A stretch of 64,000 nucleotides of DNA from Pseudobdellovibrionaceae bacterium (GTDB lineage: Bacteria > Bdellovibrionota > FAC87 > UBA2466 > JACKAF01): assembly GCA_020635235.1 (NCBI GenBank), contig JACKAF010000005.1:97513-161512 (forward strand). Reading direction: 5' to 3'. Shown piece after piece: positions 51,331-60,275 of the stretch. Position numbers and translations under genes: made by a program. The notes under the pieces were generated by a model, which ran no database searches, had not been told where the DNA came from, and worked only from the letters and a program-made list of their open reading frames with translations. Within the stretch, counting starts at the first letter, position 1. Every line of letters starts with the position of its first letter.

Positions 51331-52013
51331 TGAATGAGGGTGCCGATGCGCTCCGGCCTAGGTGTCCAGTCGTAGCTGGAGTACCAGATAAACATGGCCT
51401 CTCCCTTTAATAGCGCATACGGAACGAGTCCCCACGCTCGGCTGTCGTGGCTGTTATCTCTGTTATCACCCACGGCAAAGTAGCTGTCCGGAGGGACCAC
51501 AAGTTTGTGGTAATTGCGTTCGTTGGGGGCGAGATCATTCAAGATCACCCAGTGGCGGACATCCCCCAGCGATTCAATGAACAACCGTTTGAATTCTTCA
51601 TTGTCGATGTCGTACATGATCCCTCGGTCAGGGGCCAATACCTTTTCGACCGCCTGCCCGTTCAGGTAAAGCGTTCCGTCTACAAAAGAAATCTCGTCTC
51701 CGGGAATGCCAACCACTCTTTTGACGAACGTAATGCTAGTGTCATTTGGGTTTCGAAACAGAATGACATCGCCACGTTTCACGTCGCGCGTTTTGAAAAG
51801 TACAATGTCGGTAAAAGGGAAACGAACGTCATAGGCGCATTTTAGAGCATAGAGCCGATCCCCTTTTTTTAGGGTGGGCTCCATGGAGCCCGTAGGGACT
51901 ACATAAGGTTCCACGATCGTCCATCGCAACGCCAGGAGACCAACTATAAGATAAATAAGTGGGAGCGACCCCTTGAGGTTCTGACTAAGTGTTTTCTTGT
52001 TTTCTTCGTTCAT
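51327..52013 (-). CDS. lepB: Signal peptidase I
   Basis: A 228-residue membrane peptidase that removes Sec and Tat signal peptides at the periplasmic face. Single N-terminal anchor (about residues 15-35). Box B with catalytic Ser is VVPTGSMEPTLKKGD. Box D with catalytic Lys is FVKRVVGIPGD. Box E is VGDNRDNSHDSRAWG. The order and spacing match SPase I. Short loops (228 versus 324 residues in E. coli) are typical of many deltaproteobacteria. It overlaps ltaE upstream and dnaE downstream by 4 bp each, so the three genes are translationally coupled. Confidence 0.96.
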   Translation of the reverse strand: MNEENKKTLSQNLKGSLPLIYLIVGLLALRWTIVEPYVVPTGSMEPTLKKGDRLYALKCAYDVRFPFTDIVLFKTRDVKRGDVILFRNPNDTSITFVKRVVGIPGDEISFVDGTLYLNGQAVEKVLAPDRGIMYDIDNEEFKRLFIESLGDVRHWVILNDLAPNERNYHKLVVPPDSYFAVGDNRDNSHDSRAWGLVPYALLKGEAMFIWYSSYDWTPRPERIGTLIQ

Positions 52014-53053
52014 GCTTCGGTGCCGATCTTTGCAAGGATTTCCAAAGTTTTCTCAATGTCTGAACGCGATATATCCAAATGGGTTACCGCTCTGAATCGG
52101 GATCGTCCCACTTGGGAGAAACGCACACCCGCGCGTTCGCAGGCTTGGCTGAAAGCCAGATCATCGAGCTTAGGGTTTCTGTTCTCAAAAAACACCATGT
52201 TTGTCGACGGAGCTTCGTTCTCCACCCGTACGCCATGAACTGAGGCGAGTCCCTGCGCCAGCAATCTCGCGTTCTCATGGTCTTCGTTCAGTCGCTCGAC
52301 GTTGTGGTCCAGAGCGTAAAGAGCGGCCGCAGCGAGCATTCCGCTTTGCCTCATGGCCCCGCCCATTAGCTGTTTGAGTCGACGGACGCGATCCCACTTT
52401 GATTTTTCGAATGCGAGGATCGCGCCCGTCGGACAACCCAAGCCTTTTGAAAAGCAAATCGTCACCGAGTCAAAACCTGCAGCTAGCGATTTCACCTCGC
52501 ACTCTGAAGCCACAGCCGCGTTGAAGAGACGGGAGCCGTCCAAGTGTAGCTTTAGCCCCAGCGATTTCGCACGTTCGACAACGCCCGCAAGCGTGGTGCG
52601 CGGCCAAGCGATGCCACCGCCAAGATTCGTGGTGTTCTCAATGCTAATGAGCCGCGACACCATGAAATGCGGTCCTGAAATGGCGTTGAAATGTTGTGAT
52701 ACAGCTTCAGCGTCAAAAATTCCAGTCGGCGTGGGTACCATTCGGGTCTGTACCCCGGCGTGTTTCGCGGGTCCCCCGGTTTCAGCAAAGAAGAGGTGGC
52801 AGTTTTCAGCTGCAATGAGCTCGTCCCCGTGGCTGCAGTGGAGCATGAGAGCCACTTCGTTGGCCATCGTGGCGCTCGGGAAGAAAAGTGCGCTCTCCAG
52901 GCCGAGCAAGGCCGCCGCGCGGGCCTCCAGGGCCAGGGTGGTTGGGTCCTCGCCCTTTTGTTCGTCGCCTACCTCGGCCGCAGCCATCGCTTCACGCATG
53001 GCTCGAGAGGGGCGCGTCATCGTATCGCTGTAAAGATCTATGCCCTGAAACAT
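52010..53053 (-). CDS. ltaE: Low-specificity L-threonine aldolase
   Basis: A PLP enzyme of about 347 residues that splits L-threonine or allo-threonine to glycine and acetaldehyde. Motifs: YSDTMTRPSRAM, LFFPSATMANEVAL, the HLDGSRLFNA aspartate and the Schiff-base Lys in ICFSKGLGCPTGAIL. The family core begins at the IDLYSDT segment, so I prefer ATG 53053; an in-frame TTG 53104 would add 17 Pro-rich residues, and neither has a clear Shine-Dalgarno. It is the first gene of the ltaE-lepB-dnaE set. Confidence 0.93.
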   Translation of the reverse strand: MFQGIDLYSDTMTRPSRAMREAMAAAEVGDEQKGEDPTTLALEARAAALLGLESALFFPSATMANEVALMLHCSHGDELIAAENCHLFFAETGGPAKHAGVQTRMVPTPTGIFDAEAVSQHFNAISGPHFMVSRLISIENTTNLGGGIAWPRTTLAGVVERAKSLGLKLHLDGSRLFNAAVASECEVKSLAAGFDSVTICFSKGLGCPTGAILAFEKSKWDRVRRLKQLMGGAMRQSGMLAAAALYALDHNVERLNEDHENARLLAQGLASVHGVRVENEAPSTNMVFFENRNPKLDDLAFSQACERAGVRFSQVGRSRFRAVTHLDISRSDIEKTLEILAKIGTEA

Positions 53054-53125
53054 CAGGGGGGCAGGATACTTTGGCCCCGGCGGCTTTTCAACCGCCAGAG
53101 CCAAGGTTCAAAATTGGGCGTTATT

Positions 53126-53839
53126 TTAGAAATTCAGTCGGAACGCGAAGGTCGCAAAGGGGCTTCCGAGATTGAAGTTCGAGCCGGCGACCGTGACGTT
53201 CTTCGGTAGCGGGTAGTGGTACATGGCATCCAGGCCGACGCTGACTTCTCGGCCCACGATAAAATCAAAACCCAATCCCGCGCTGATTCCTAGCGTGGTA
53301 AGCATGGTCGAATCGCCCGTTTGGGTGGCGCCGTTCTGGTGATAGTCGTTGAAGTACAACGCGCCTTCGACCTTTACGAAAGGAATAAAGCGATCCATCG
53401 GGAAGGAAGCCTGTGTTCCCAAAGCGATTTGGTTGACGCTCAGTTTGGAACTCCCAGGGGTGGTCTTATTGTCGGACGTGGCGTGCCGGTAGCTCAGGGT
53501 AAAGCCCAAGGGTGCAATCGCTTCCCAGGTGAAGTGCACACCGAGCATCGGCGAAAGGGTGCCGACGTTGTTGAAATCGCCAAACGGTAGCCAGCCACCC
53601 AAGTCGACGCCAAATCGGCGCTTCATGCCGAGATAGTGCTCGATGTCGGCTTCGGCATCGCCGGAAGCGAGACTGCGATGGGCTGTTTCAGCCTTATGGT
53701 TCGCACCGTTCTTGAAATCGGAAAGCAGGGAATAGTCCTTTTTCTTGCCATAGTGTTGGGCATGATCAGGATCCCCGGCCAAGGCCAGATTTGAAAAGAG
53801 TAAGCCTACCGAAATAAATCCGACAAAAAATTTGCGCAT
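53126..53839 (-). CDS. Outer-membrane beta-barrel protein
   Basis: A 237-residue protein starting at ATG 53839, preceded by AGGGG 7 nt upstream; the open frame extends further up without support. Residues 1-21 are a signal peptide (FFVGFISVGLLFSNLALA). After a charged linker rich in His, Lys and Asp come amphipathic strands (FGVDLGGWLPFG, LGVHFTWEAI, GFTLSYRHAT, QIALGTQASFPMD, FVKVEGALYFND, ISAGLGFDFI, VSVGLDAMYHYPL). It ends in F-x-F (FAFRLNF), the classical C-terminal signal for BAM assembly. It is probably an 8-stranded OmpW/OmpA-like barrel. The substrate is unknown. Confidence 0.83.
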   Translation of the reverse strand: MRKFFVGFISVGLLFSNLALAGDPDHAQHYGKKKDYSLLSDFKNGANHKAETAHRSLASGDAEADIEHYLGMKRRFGVDLGGWLPFGDFNNVGTLSPMLGVHFTWEAIAPLGFTLSYRHATSDNKTTPGSSKLSVNQIALGTQASFPMDRFIPFVKVEGALYFNDYHQNGATQTGDSTMLTTLGISAGLGFDFIVGREVSVGLDAMYHYPLPKNVTVAGSNFNLGSPFATFAFRLNF

Positions 53840-54003
53840 GATTATCCCCTGTCTCAAAAGTTCTCTCCTAGCCTTTCGGGTGAGATGACGCGGTGCTTTA
53901 GCGGTTTTTGCCTTGGGCGTGCGCTTGAATTCCAGTGGGGGCAGGGGTATGGTTCGCCCACATTTTATCCCCATGATTTTGGGGAGATAGGAAGGAGCCC
54001 AGC

Positions 54004-55389
54004 ATGGCGGACTATAGGATCGAAAAGGATTCCATGGGGGAAATGCAGATCCCCTCTCGTTATCTCTACGGGGCCTCTACCCAGAGGGCAGTGGAGAATT
54101 TTCCTGTCAGTCCTTTGCGTTTCAGCCGGGATTTCATCCGCATGCTGGCCGTGCTGAAAGCGACTTGCGCCGAGGTAAATGAAAAACTCGGCGGGTTGGA
54201 CGCCAAACTCGCGGGCGCCATTCTTGAGGCCTCCAAGAAAATCGCGGAAGGCGACTTTGACGAGCATTTCGTTGTGGATATTTTCCAGACGGGATCCGGT
54301 ACCAGCACCAATATGAATTTTAATGAAGTGGCGTCGAATGTGGCGAACACCGCTTTGGGCTCCAAAGTCGGAAGCAAGAGTCCGGTACATCCCAATGACC
54401 ACGTGAACATGGGCCAGTCGAGCAACGACGTCATTCCCACAGCCATCCACATGAGCGCTGCTGTGGCGATCCATGAACAGCTTTTGCCGGCACTCCAGCA
54501 ATTGCGCGACACCCTTGGTGAAAAAGCCAAACAGTTTTCGAAGCTCGTTAAGACCGGACGTACGCATTTGCAGGACGCCACCCCCCTTACACTGGGCCAG
54601 GAATTCTCTGGTTATGAAAACCAGGTGAAAAAAGGGATTGAACGCTTGGAGCGTGTCCTTCCATCGCTTTGCGAATTGGCGATCGGCGGCACCGCAGTCG
54701 GTACCGGCATCAATACGGATCCCAACTTTGGGAAATTGGTTTCGGAGCGCCTGGCGAAGCAGCTCGGGCTGCCCTTTAAAGAGGCAGAAAACCATTTTGA
54801 AGCCCAAGCCAGTAAGGACGCCTGTGTGGAAGCGAGCGGTGCCTTAAAGACGGTGGCCGTGTCTTTGACCAAGATTGCCAACGACATCCGTTGGCTAGGT
54901 TGTGGGCCGCGTTGCGGTTTTGCGGAACTTTACATTCCGGAAGTACAGCCTGGGAGCAGCATCATGCCCGGCAAGGTGAACCCTGTGATCGCCGAGAGTT
55001 TGCTGATGGTTTGTGCGCATGTCGTGGGTAATGACGCCGCTATTGCTTTTGGTGGAGCCGCCGGAAACTTTGAACTCAACGTAATGATGCCGGTGATAGC
55101 CCATAATCTTTTGGAGTCGATCACCTTTCTTGCGGGCGCGGTAAAAATGTTTGAAAGCAAGTGCGTCCGCGGGATTGAAGCCAATGCCGAGAAAATCAAC
55201 TCACTGGTCGAGCAAGGCCTGATGCTGGCGACGAGCTTGGCCCCCAAGATTGGTTACGACAAAGCGGCTGCGATTGCCAAGACCGCGTATAAGGAAAACA
55301 AGACTATTCGGCAGGTCGCTAAAGAAATGACCGATTTATCGGAGTCTGAACTTAACGAGCTCCTGGATCCTGCCAAGATGGTGGAATAA
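54004..55389 (+). CDS. fumC: Fumarate hydratase class II
   Basis: A 461-residue TCA-cycle enzyme (fumarate + water to malate), an oxygen-stable homotetramer. Motifs: SSNDVIPTAIHM, KTGRTHLQDATPLTLGQEF (catalytic His), and the superfamily signature GSSIMPGKVNPV. The wording GTGINTDPNF and PAKM at the end is of fumarase type rather than aspartase. ATG 54004 has AGGAAGGAG 5-8 nt upstream. It is divergent from the beta-barrel gene. Confidence 0.96.
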   Translation: MADYRIEKDSMGEMQIPSRYLYGASTQRAVENFPVSPLRFSRDFIRMLAVLKATCAEVNEKLGGLDAKLAGAILEASKKIAEGDFDEHFVVDIFQTGSGTSTNMNFNEVASNVANTALGSKVGSKSPVHPNDHVNMGQSSNDVIPTAIHMSAAVAIHEQLLPALQQLRDTLGEKAKQFSKLVKTGRTHLQDATPLTLGQEFSGYENQVKKGIERLERVLPSLCELAIGGTAVGTGINTDPNFGKLVSERLAKQLGLPFKEAENHFEAQASKDACVEASGALKTVAVSLTKIANDIRWLGCGPRCGFAELYIPEVQPGSSIMPGKVNPVIAESLLMVCAHVVGNDAAIAFGGAAGNFELNVMMPVIAHNLLESITFLAGAVKMFESKCVRGIEANAEKINSLVEQGLMLATSLAPKIGYDKAAAIAKTAYKENKTIRQVAKEMTDLSESELNELLDPAKMVE

Positions 55390-55398
55390 AGCTTCGAT

Positions 55399-56778
55399 TT
55401 ACTCGAGAATAAAAAACTCGACACGACGATTCTTGGAGCGGCCGGCCTCCGTTAAATTGCTGGCACGGGGTTTTCGTTTTCCCATTCCCTTTGCTTGAAG
55501 TACGTCCGCCTCGACACCTTGGGTGACAAGGTAGGTTTTTACCGCTGCCGCGCGTTTTTCTGAAAGAGCTAGGTTGTAGCCCTCGGTATGCGTGGAGTCT
55601 GTGTGACCGACAATAAGAAGTTTCCGCACATTGTTCCGGCGAATGACTTCAGCGATCTCATTCAACAACGGCTTACTATCTTGAGTCAGTGTAGCGCTAT
55701 TTACTTCAAAACGGATGTTCTTTCGAATTACAAACTTGCGGTCAACCACGTTGACGTCTTGAGTGGTGTAGTAGTGTTTGCGTTCAGTTTGTGAAACACC
55801 GACCGTGTAGCTCAATTGGGCGAAGATCTGGTAATCGGATGTAAAGGGAATGCCCCCGTAGGTATTGGGCTTGCCCAGACCGACGTCCGCCCCCACCAAG
55901 AATGAGAAGCTCTTGTTACTAAGAGGTGTGAAGCGCGCACCCAAACCTAGTTGGGAGGGTGAAAGGCCATAGCCGATGGGACTTCCCATTTGCACGGTTT
56001 GGTTGAACTCTAGAAAAGGGATGATGTCGCCTAGCTGCAATTCTGCCGCGAGCCCGGCATACAGAGTGTTGTATCTAGAAAAATCAAAAAAGTTTTGTGT
56101 GGTGAATCCCGCAGGTCCGGGATCGCGGATTTGCGGCATGTGGTAGAGAAGATTTGCGTGTATATACAAAGGAAGTCCCGCGAGCCAGTCGAGTCCAAGT
56201 GTATAGGCTAGCCCGGCCCCAACGCTCATTGTGGCACCCGAGGGCGTTAAGCTGTTAAAGTTGGAGGCAATGAGGATGTTCAGTACCGGCGCGAGGTACA
56301 TGTAGTCGTTTAGGGCGAAGGAGTACATTCCGGAAAAGTTAAAATCGCCGAGGGAAGAGACAAGCTGGCTGGGGCTTCCAAATGTGGTACTGGACCCCCT
56401 ACGTGCCACCGAGATCGTCAAATCTTCCGCAGGTGCCCAGCCGACAAAAAGACTCTCTCCAAGCGTGTCCGCCCGCCCATTTGCTATGGGGGCGTTGCGT
56501 ACTGAATAAAACTCTCCCCCAATCCCGAACGAGATGGTTCCGATGGGAAAACTCTGGGCCGAGCGCACGCGGAAGGTTCCCGGTTCGCCCCAATTTGTGG
56601 GGTGGAGAAATCGCGGCTCGTGAATTTCCTCGTAACCGGTGGTGTGCTCTTCCCCGGCCACCGTTTCCTGCTTCGAAACCGGAATCCCCTCTTCTTCGGC
56701 CCCCGCCGGGTGGGGCCCCATGGCCAGGCACGCGATCATGAGCGCGGCTGCAAAATTCAGTAGTTGGGTAGAGTTCAT
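55399..56778 (-). CDS. OmpA-family outer membrane protein
   Basis: A 459-residue protein. Signal peptide (about residues 1-27, ending HPAGA). The N-terminal about 300 residues form a barrel-like or porin-like region of alternating strands (TISFGIGGEF, LTISVARRG, PVLNILIASNF, FSFLVGADVGLG). The C-terminal OmpA domain binds peptidoglycan: NIRFEVNSATLTQDSKPLL, VGHTDSTHTEGYNLALSEKRA and KGMGKRKPRASNLTEAGRSKNRRVEF. It links the outer membrane to the cell wall. An extended -10 element (56802-56810) lies upstream. It converges on fumC with a 9-bp gap. Confidence 0.88.
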   Translation of the reverse strand: MNSTQLLNFAAALMIACLAMGPHPAGAEEEGIPVSKQETVAGEEHTTGYEEIHEPRFLHPTNWGEPGTFRVRSAQSFPIGTISFGIGGEFYSVRNAPIANGRADTLGESLFVGWAPAEDLTISVARRGSSTTFGSPSQLVSSLGDFNFSGMYSFALNDYMYLAPVLNILIASNFNSLTPSGATMSVGAGLAYTLGLDWLAGLPLYIHANLLYHMPQIRDPGPAGFTTQNFFDFSRYNTLYAGLAAELQLGDIIPFLEFNQTVQMGSPIGYGLSPSQLGLGARFTPLSNKSFSFLVGADVGLGKPNTYGGIPFTSDYQIFAQLSYTVGVSQTERKHYYTTQDVNVVDRKFVIRKNIRFEVNSATLTQDSKPLLNEIAEVIRRNNVRKLLIVGHTDSTHTEGYNLALSEKRAAAVKTYLVTQGVEADVLQAKGMGKRKPRASNLTEAGRSKNRRVEFFILE

Positions 56779-56801
56779 GCTATCTCATTGTATTTTTTCT
56801 T

Positions 56802-56810
56802 ATTTTACCA
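56802..56810 (-). promoter_or_regulatory. Extended -10 promoter of the OmpA-family gene
   Basis: On the minus strand, TGGTAAAAT gives TGn plus TAAAAT (5 of 6 matches). Transcription would start near 56795, about 17 nt before ATG 56778. The -35 region is weak. Confidence 0.5.
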
Positions 56811-56873
56811 CGGGCCTCTTAGGCATAAATGTGTAGAATTTACGGCAATCGTAATTCGGCGCGTTAACTGAGC

Positions 56874-56879
56874 TATAAT
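56874..56879 (+). promoter_or_regulatory. Candidate -10 box of the FliL-like gene
   Basis: A perfect TATAAT at 56874-56879 places the start of transcription near 56886, right before the purine-rich ribosome site (56881-56892) of the GTG at 56900. No good -35 box is seen. The very short leader resembles the one of the LamG gene. Confidence 0.45.
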
Positions 56880-56899
56880 TGGGGGAAAGGGGCTTTGCT

Positions 56900-57406
56900 G
56901 TGCGTTTACCCATACCCTACATATTCTCCGCGTCTCTCGCGGGCATCGGGATCGCTCTTGGCATTTACATCATTTGGCATTCTTATTCGGCCAACCGTTT
57001 AGTGCTCTCTCATTTTCCGGACTACGCCCCTCAGGCGGAGCGCGCTCCGGCTTCCGTATCACCTGACTATTATGCTTACGCCCATTCGGACGACGTGCCC
57101 CCAGTGCTATTTAGTCTCGGGGAAGTGCTGGCGAATGTCAGTGAGCCGGGGTCCAGGGCGAACCACTTTGCGCGCTTGAGGTTGGATTTCGAGTTGTTTG
57201 ACGAAGGCGGGCGCCACTTGTTGGAACAAGGCGAGGCTGGCGTCAAGCACACCGTGATTGAGATTTTGCGCGGTCAGAGCTTCGATCGTCTTAACACCCT
57301 GGATGGGAAGCTATATTTTAAAGAAGAGATCGTCGCGCGGATCAACTCCCTCCTCAATCAACCCGTCATCAGACAGGTTCACTTCGCTTCTTTTTATTTG
57401 CAGTAA
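56900..57406 (+). CDS. FliL-like membrane protein
   Basis: A 168-residue single-pass inner-membrane protein. The start is placed at GTG 56900, with GGGGGAAAGGGG 7 nt upstream. An N-terminal helix (IPYIFSASLAGIGIALGIYIIW) is followed by a linker, then a periplasmic FliL/SPFH-like domain: FSLGEVLANVSEPG, HFARLRLDFELFD, VKHTVIEILRGQSFDRL, KEEIVARINSLLNQ and the final IRQVHFASFYLQ. FliL supports flagellar stator function, and no other flagellar gene is in the window. It could be a FliL paralogue with another role. Confidence 0.75.
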   Translation: MRLPIPYIFSASLAGIGIALGIYIIWHSYSANRLVLSHFPDYAPQAERAPASVSPDYYAYAHSDDVPPVLFSLGEVLANVSEPGSRANHFARLRLDFELFDEGGRHLLEQGEAGVKHTVIEILRGQSFDRLNTLDGKLYFKEEIVARINSLLNQPVIRQVHFASFYLQ

Positions 57407-57433
57407 GTTGCCTTTCGGCAGTATAGCTTACGC

Positions 57434-58861
57434 ATGCAACGCAAAACCAAGATTATCTGCACGATTGGCCCTGCCGTTGACACCCGAGAAAAATTAATGG
57501 ACCTAGCCCGCAGCGGGATGAACGTAGCCCGTTTGAACTTTTCTCACGGTGACCACGAGAGCTTCAAAAGGGTCATTGCGGATCTTCGATCGATTGAAGA
57601 GGAACTCGGTGAGCCCATCGGTATCCTCGGAGATATTCAGGGACCAAAAATTCGTGTGGGCACCCTGAAAAACAAAACCTTGGAGCTGCGTGAGGGTGCC
57701 TCAGTCTGGATGACGAGTGACGAGCACACCGACGAAGATAACGTCATTACCAGCACCTATAAGGATCTGTGCAAAGACGTTGCTGTAGGGCAAACCGTTT
57801 TGTTGGACGACGGTCTTCTGCGTCTGAAGGTAACGGAAAAATACAAAGGGCGGCTCAAAGCAACGGTTATCAACGGTGGAAAACTGCTTGAGCACAAAGG
57901 CATCTCGGTACCCGAAGCGACTTTTTCTGTCCATAGCATTACTGAAAAAGATTATGCGGACATCCTTTTCTGTGTAAAAGCCAAGATTGATTTTATTGCC
58001 TTGTCTTTTGTGCGATCCGCGCAGGAAGTTAGGCACATCAAGCAGTTTGTTCACTCTCGAGAAACAGCCATTAAGATTATCTCCAAGGTTGAAAAGCGCG
58101 AGGCGCTAGAATGTTTGGAAGAGATCATTGATGCTTCCGATGGAATTCTTGTGGCACGAGGGGACTTGGCCGTCGAAGTCGGAAACCCTCGCGTGCCGGT
58201 GCTGCAGAAAAAAATAGTCCGGCGTTGTAATCTAAAAGCCAAGCCGGTCATCATCGCGACTCAGATGTTAATGTCCATGGTTGAGAATCCGCAGCCCACC
58301 CGCGCGGAGGCCTCCGATGTTGCCAACGCCATCTTGGACGGTGCCGACGCCATCATGCTCTCCAACGAAACCGCAGTGGGCCGCTACCCGCTTGAGGCCG
58401 TTAAGATGATGAACCAAATTGCTGTCGAGATAGAGGCCGAGCCGCGGGGGCAAGCGATTCTATATAACGAATGGGAGCTCAATGCGGATGGGCAGATGGC
58501 CATCGCGCTACTTCAGAGCGCTGTTCGTTTGGCTTCTATTCTTCAGGCGCGCGCGATTGTGGTGATGACCCGAAGCGGGTATTCGTCCCAGTTGATTTCT
58601 AAGTGCCGTGCGGCCTGTCGTGTGATTTCGGTAACCAGCAATTTTGATACCTACAGGCAGCTTTCTATGCATTGGGGAGTCGAGGCGATCCTTGTCCATA
58701 GCCTCAAGGAACTAAGCTCGGAGGCCTCCCCGCTCAATGAGCTCGGCGATGTGTTGATTGATCACAAGAAGCTTGTCCGCGGCGATCGGGTTGTTTTTAC
58801 CGCCGGTCTGCCAGAGCCCACAGAGCTTCCTACCAACACTCTAAAAGTCTGGCAGCTATAG
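57434..58861 (+). CDS. pyk: Pyruvate kinase
   Basis: A 475-residue glycolytic enzyme (phosphoenolpyruvate + ADP to pyruvate + ATP). Motifs: KTKIICTIGPAVDT start, RLNFSHGDHESF, GDIQGPKIRVG, the active-site strand IKIISKVEKREALE, ARGDLAVEV, and ATQMLMSMVENPQPTRAEASD. The effector domain is included (IVVMTRSGYSSQLI). No Shine-Dalgarno precedes ATG 57434. A TATAGC (57422-57427) would put transcription start at the ATG itself, so translation may be leaderless. It follows the FliL-like gene by 27 bp. Confidence 0.97.
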   Translation: MQRKTKIICTIGPAVDTREKLMDLARSGMNVARLNFSHGDHESFKRVIADLRSIEEELGEPIGILGDIQGPKIRVGTLKNKTLELREGASVWMTSDEHTDEDNVITSTYKDLCKDVAVGQTVLLDDGLLRLKVTEKYKGRLKATVINGGKLLEHKGISVPEATFSVHSITEKDYADILFCVKAKIDFIALSFVRSAQEVRHIKQFVHSRETAIKIISKVEKREALECLEEIIDASDGILVARGDLAVEVGNPRVPVLQKKIVRRCNLKAKPVIIATQMLMSMVENPQPTRAEASDVANAILDGADAIMLSNETAVGRYPLEAVKMMNQIAVEIEAEPRGQAILYNEWELNADGQMAIALLQSAVRLASILQARAIVVMTRSGYSSQLISKCRAACRVISVTSNFDTYRQLSMHWGVEAILVHSLKELSSEASPLNELGDVLIDHKKLVRGDRVVFTAGLPEPTELPTNTLKVWQL

Positions 58862-58946
58862 GTCTGCGGCTCCTCAAAAACTGGTGCAACTTCCGTATCC
58901 GCGGTAGAATATAGGTACACGTCTTAAACCCCATTCCTCTTTAAAC

Positions 58947-59237
58947 ATGCGCTTTCTAGATATTCGCTGCTATGTGTTGTTCCGTTGGGTGTTGTTGTGC
59001 GTAATCACGACCCTGCTAGGACTGAGTTGCTTCTCAAAGCGGGGTTGGATCGATTGGTACCGCATCAACCAGGGCAAAAGAAATCTAGAAGAGCAGATCC
59101 AGTCTGCTAAGCTCCGACGCGACGAGTTGCGTCACCAGATTGAAGCCGTTGGACAGGGCGGTCTTGAGAAAGAAATGCTGGTGCGTGGGCAACTCAGCTA
59201 CCTGCGAAGCAATGAATTTCTCATCGAATTCGAATAA
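58947..59237 (+). CDS. FtsB/DivIC-like septum formation protein
   Basis: A 96-residue single-pass protein. A cytoplasmic start MRFLDIRCYVLF is followed by a transmembrane helix (about residues 13-30) and a coiled coil RNLEEQIQSAKLRRDELRHQ. A short end follows, whose RGQLSYLRSNEFLIEF replaces the usual R..LGYV..GE.V. FtsB/DivIC joins FtsL and FtsQ at the division site. No strong ribosome site is seen. The following GHMP gene is 9 bp away and probably co-transcribed. Confidence 0.8.
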   Translation: MRFLDIRCYVLFRWVLLCVITTLLGLSCFSKRGWIDWYRINQGKRNLEEQIQSAKLRRDELRHQIEAVGQGGLEKEMLVRGQLSYLRSNEFLIEFE

Positions 59238-59246
59238 GCTAAAAAC

Positions 59247-60275
59247 ATGAAGCGATTTATTTCCAGAGCGCCAACGCGAGCCGATCTCGCAGGTGGAACC
59301 CTAGATATTTGGCCCCTTTACTCTGTTCTCAACGGAGCCGTGACGGTGAACGTCGCGCTCGATCTTTGGGAAGAAGTCGCGTTCGGTGTGGCCGAAGCCC
59401 CAACTTTCAGCCTGGAAATCGTTTCCGGAAAAGACAGCCAGAAGTTTGTCCGTGAGGATCTCCACGCAGTGTCCCCATCCCTGCGTTTTCCGGCGGCGCT
59501 CATTTTCGCTTTTTTCTCCGACCGCCAGCTACCCAGGCTTTCGATTAGGGCAGAAATTAGAACAGAAGTTCCCAGAGGGAGCGGCCTAGGAGGCTCGTCC
59601 GCCTTAGCGGTGGCTTTGTGCCGCGGGCTTTGGGAGATCGAGGGCCGAGCTTTGCCATCGGGATGGCAGACGGAAATGTTGCGTTGGGTGCAAGATTTCG
59701 AAGCGCGCTTTCTGGAAGTTCCCACCGGAACGCAGGACTATCTTGCGGCTCTGTATGGGGGGCTCCGAGCGTACCATTTCCGCTACGGTAATCCCGGTGT
59801 GCGAGAATACGCGCCGGGACTGCAGTCAGAAATATCCGAGCGGCTCCTCGTTCTATTTTCCGGCGACCACCACCAGAGCGGTCTAAGCAACTGGGAAATT
59901 TACAGAGGCTTTCTGGAAAACCAGTCTGGTTATCGAGTGGGACTTTCGGAGCTGCGGGATATTGCGGACTCTGTAAATGCCCTCCTTCAAGGATCTACGA
60001 ATTGGGAAGATTTGGGGCGTTTGCTGAACCAAGAATGGGATATTCGGAGCCGCGTGTTCAAGGTAAACACGCCGCGCTTGGATAAGATAGTAAGCTTTTT
60101 GAGATCCTTGGATATACTCGGCTGCAAAGTTTGCGGTGCGGCGCAAGGCGGTAGTTTGATTGTGCTCTGCGATCCTGCCAAAAAGAAAGGGATACTAAAA
60201 GCCTGCGAAGCGGAGAAAATCCACGTACTTCAAACCCGACCGACCAGCGAAGGCGTCAAGATTCTGCCTACATAA
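59247..60275 (+). CDS. GHMP-family sugar kinase (D-glycero-D-manno-heptose 7-phosphate kinase-like)
   Basis: A 342-residue small-molecule kinase. Motifs: RAPTRADLAGGTLDIWP (motif 1), the ATP loop VPRGSGLGGSSALAVAL (motif 2) and GCKVCGAAQGGSLIVLC (motif 3). The RxRADLAGGTLDIW wording is like HddA and related sugar kinases of heptose or L-fucose pathways, not mevalonate kinase. A role in making GDP- or ADP-heptose-type precursors for surface glycans fits the window but is not proven. It ends overlapping the next minus-strand gene by 8 bp. Confidence 0.83.
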   Translation: MKRFISRAPTRADLAGGTLDIWPLYSVLNGAVTVNVALDLWEEVAFGVAEAPTFSLEIVSGKDSQKFVREDLHAVSPSLRFPAALIFAFFSDRQLPRLSIRAEIRTEVPRGSGLGGSSALAVALCRGLWEIEGRALPSGWQTEMLRWVQDFEARFLEVPTGTQDYLAALYGGLRAYHFRYGNPGVREYAPGLQSEISERLLVLFSGDHHQSGLSNWEIYRGFLENQSGYRVGLSELRDIADSVNALLQGSTNWEDLGRLLNQEWDIRSRVFKVNTPRLDKIVSFLRSLDILGCKVCGAAQGGSLIVLCDPAKKKGILKACEAEKIHVLQTRPTSEGVKILPT

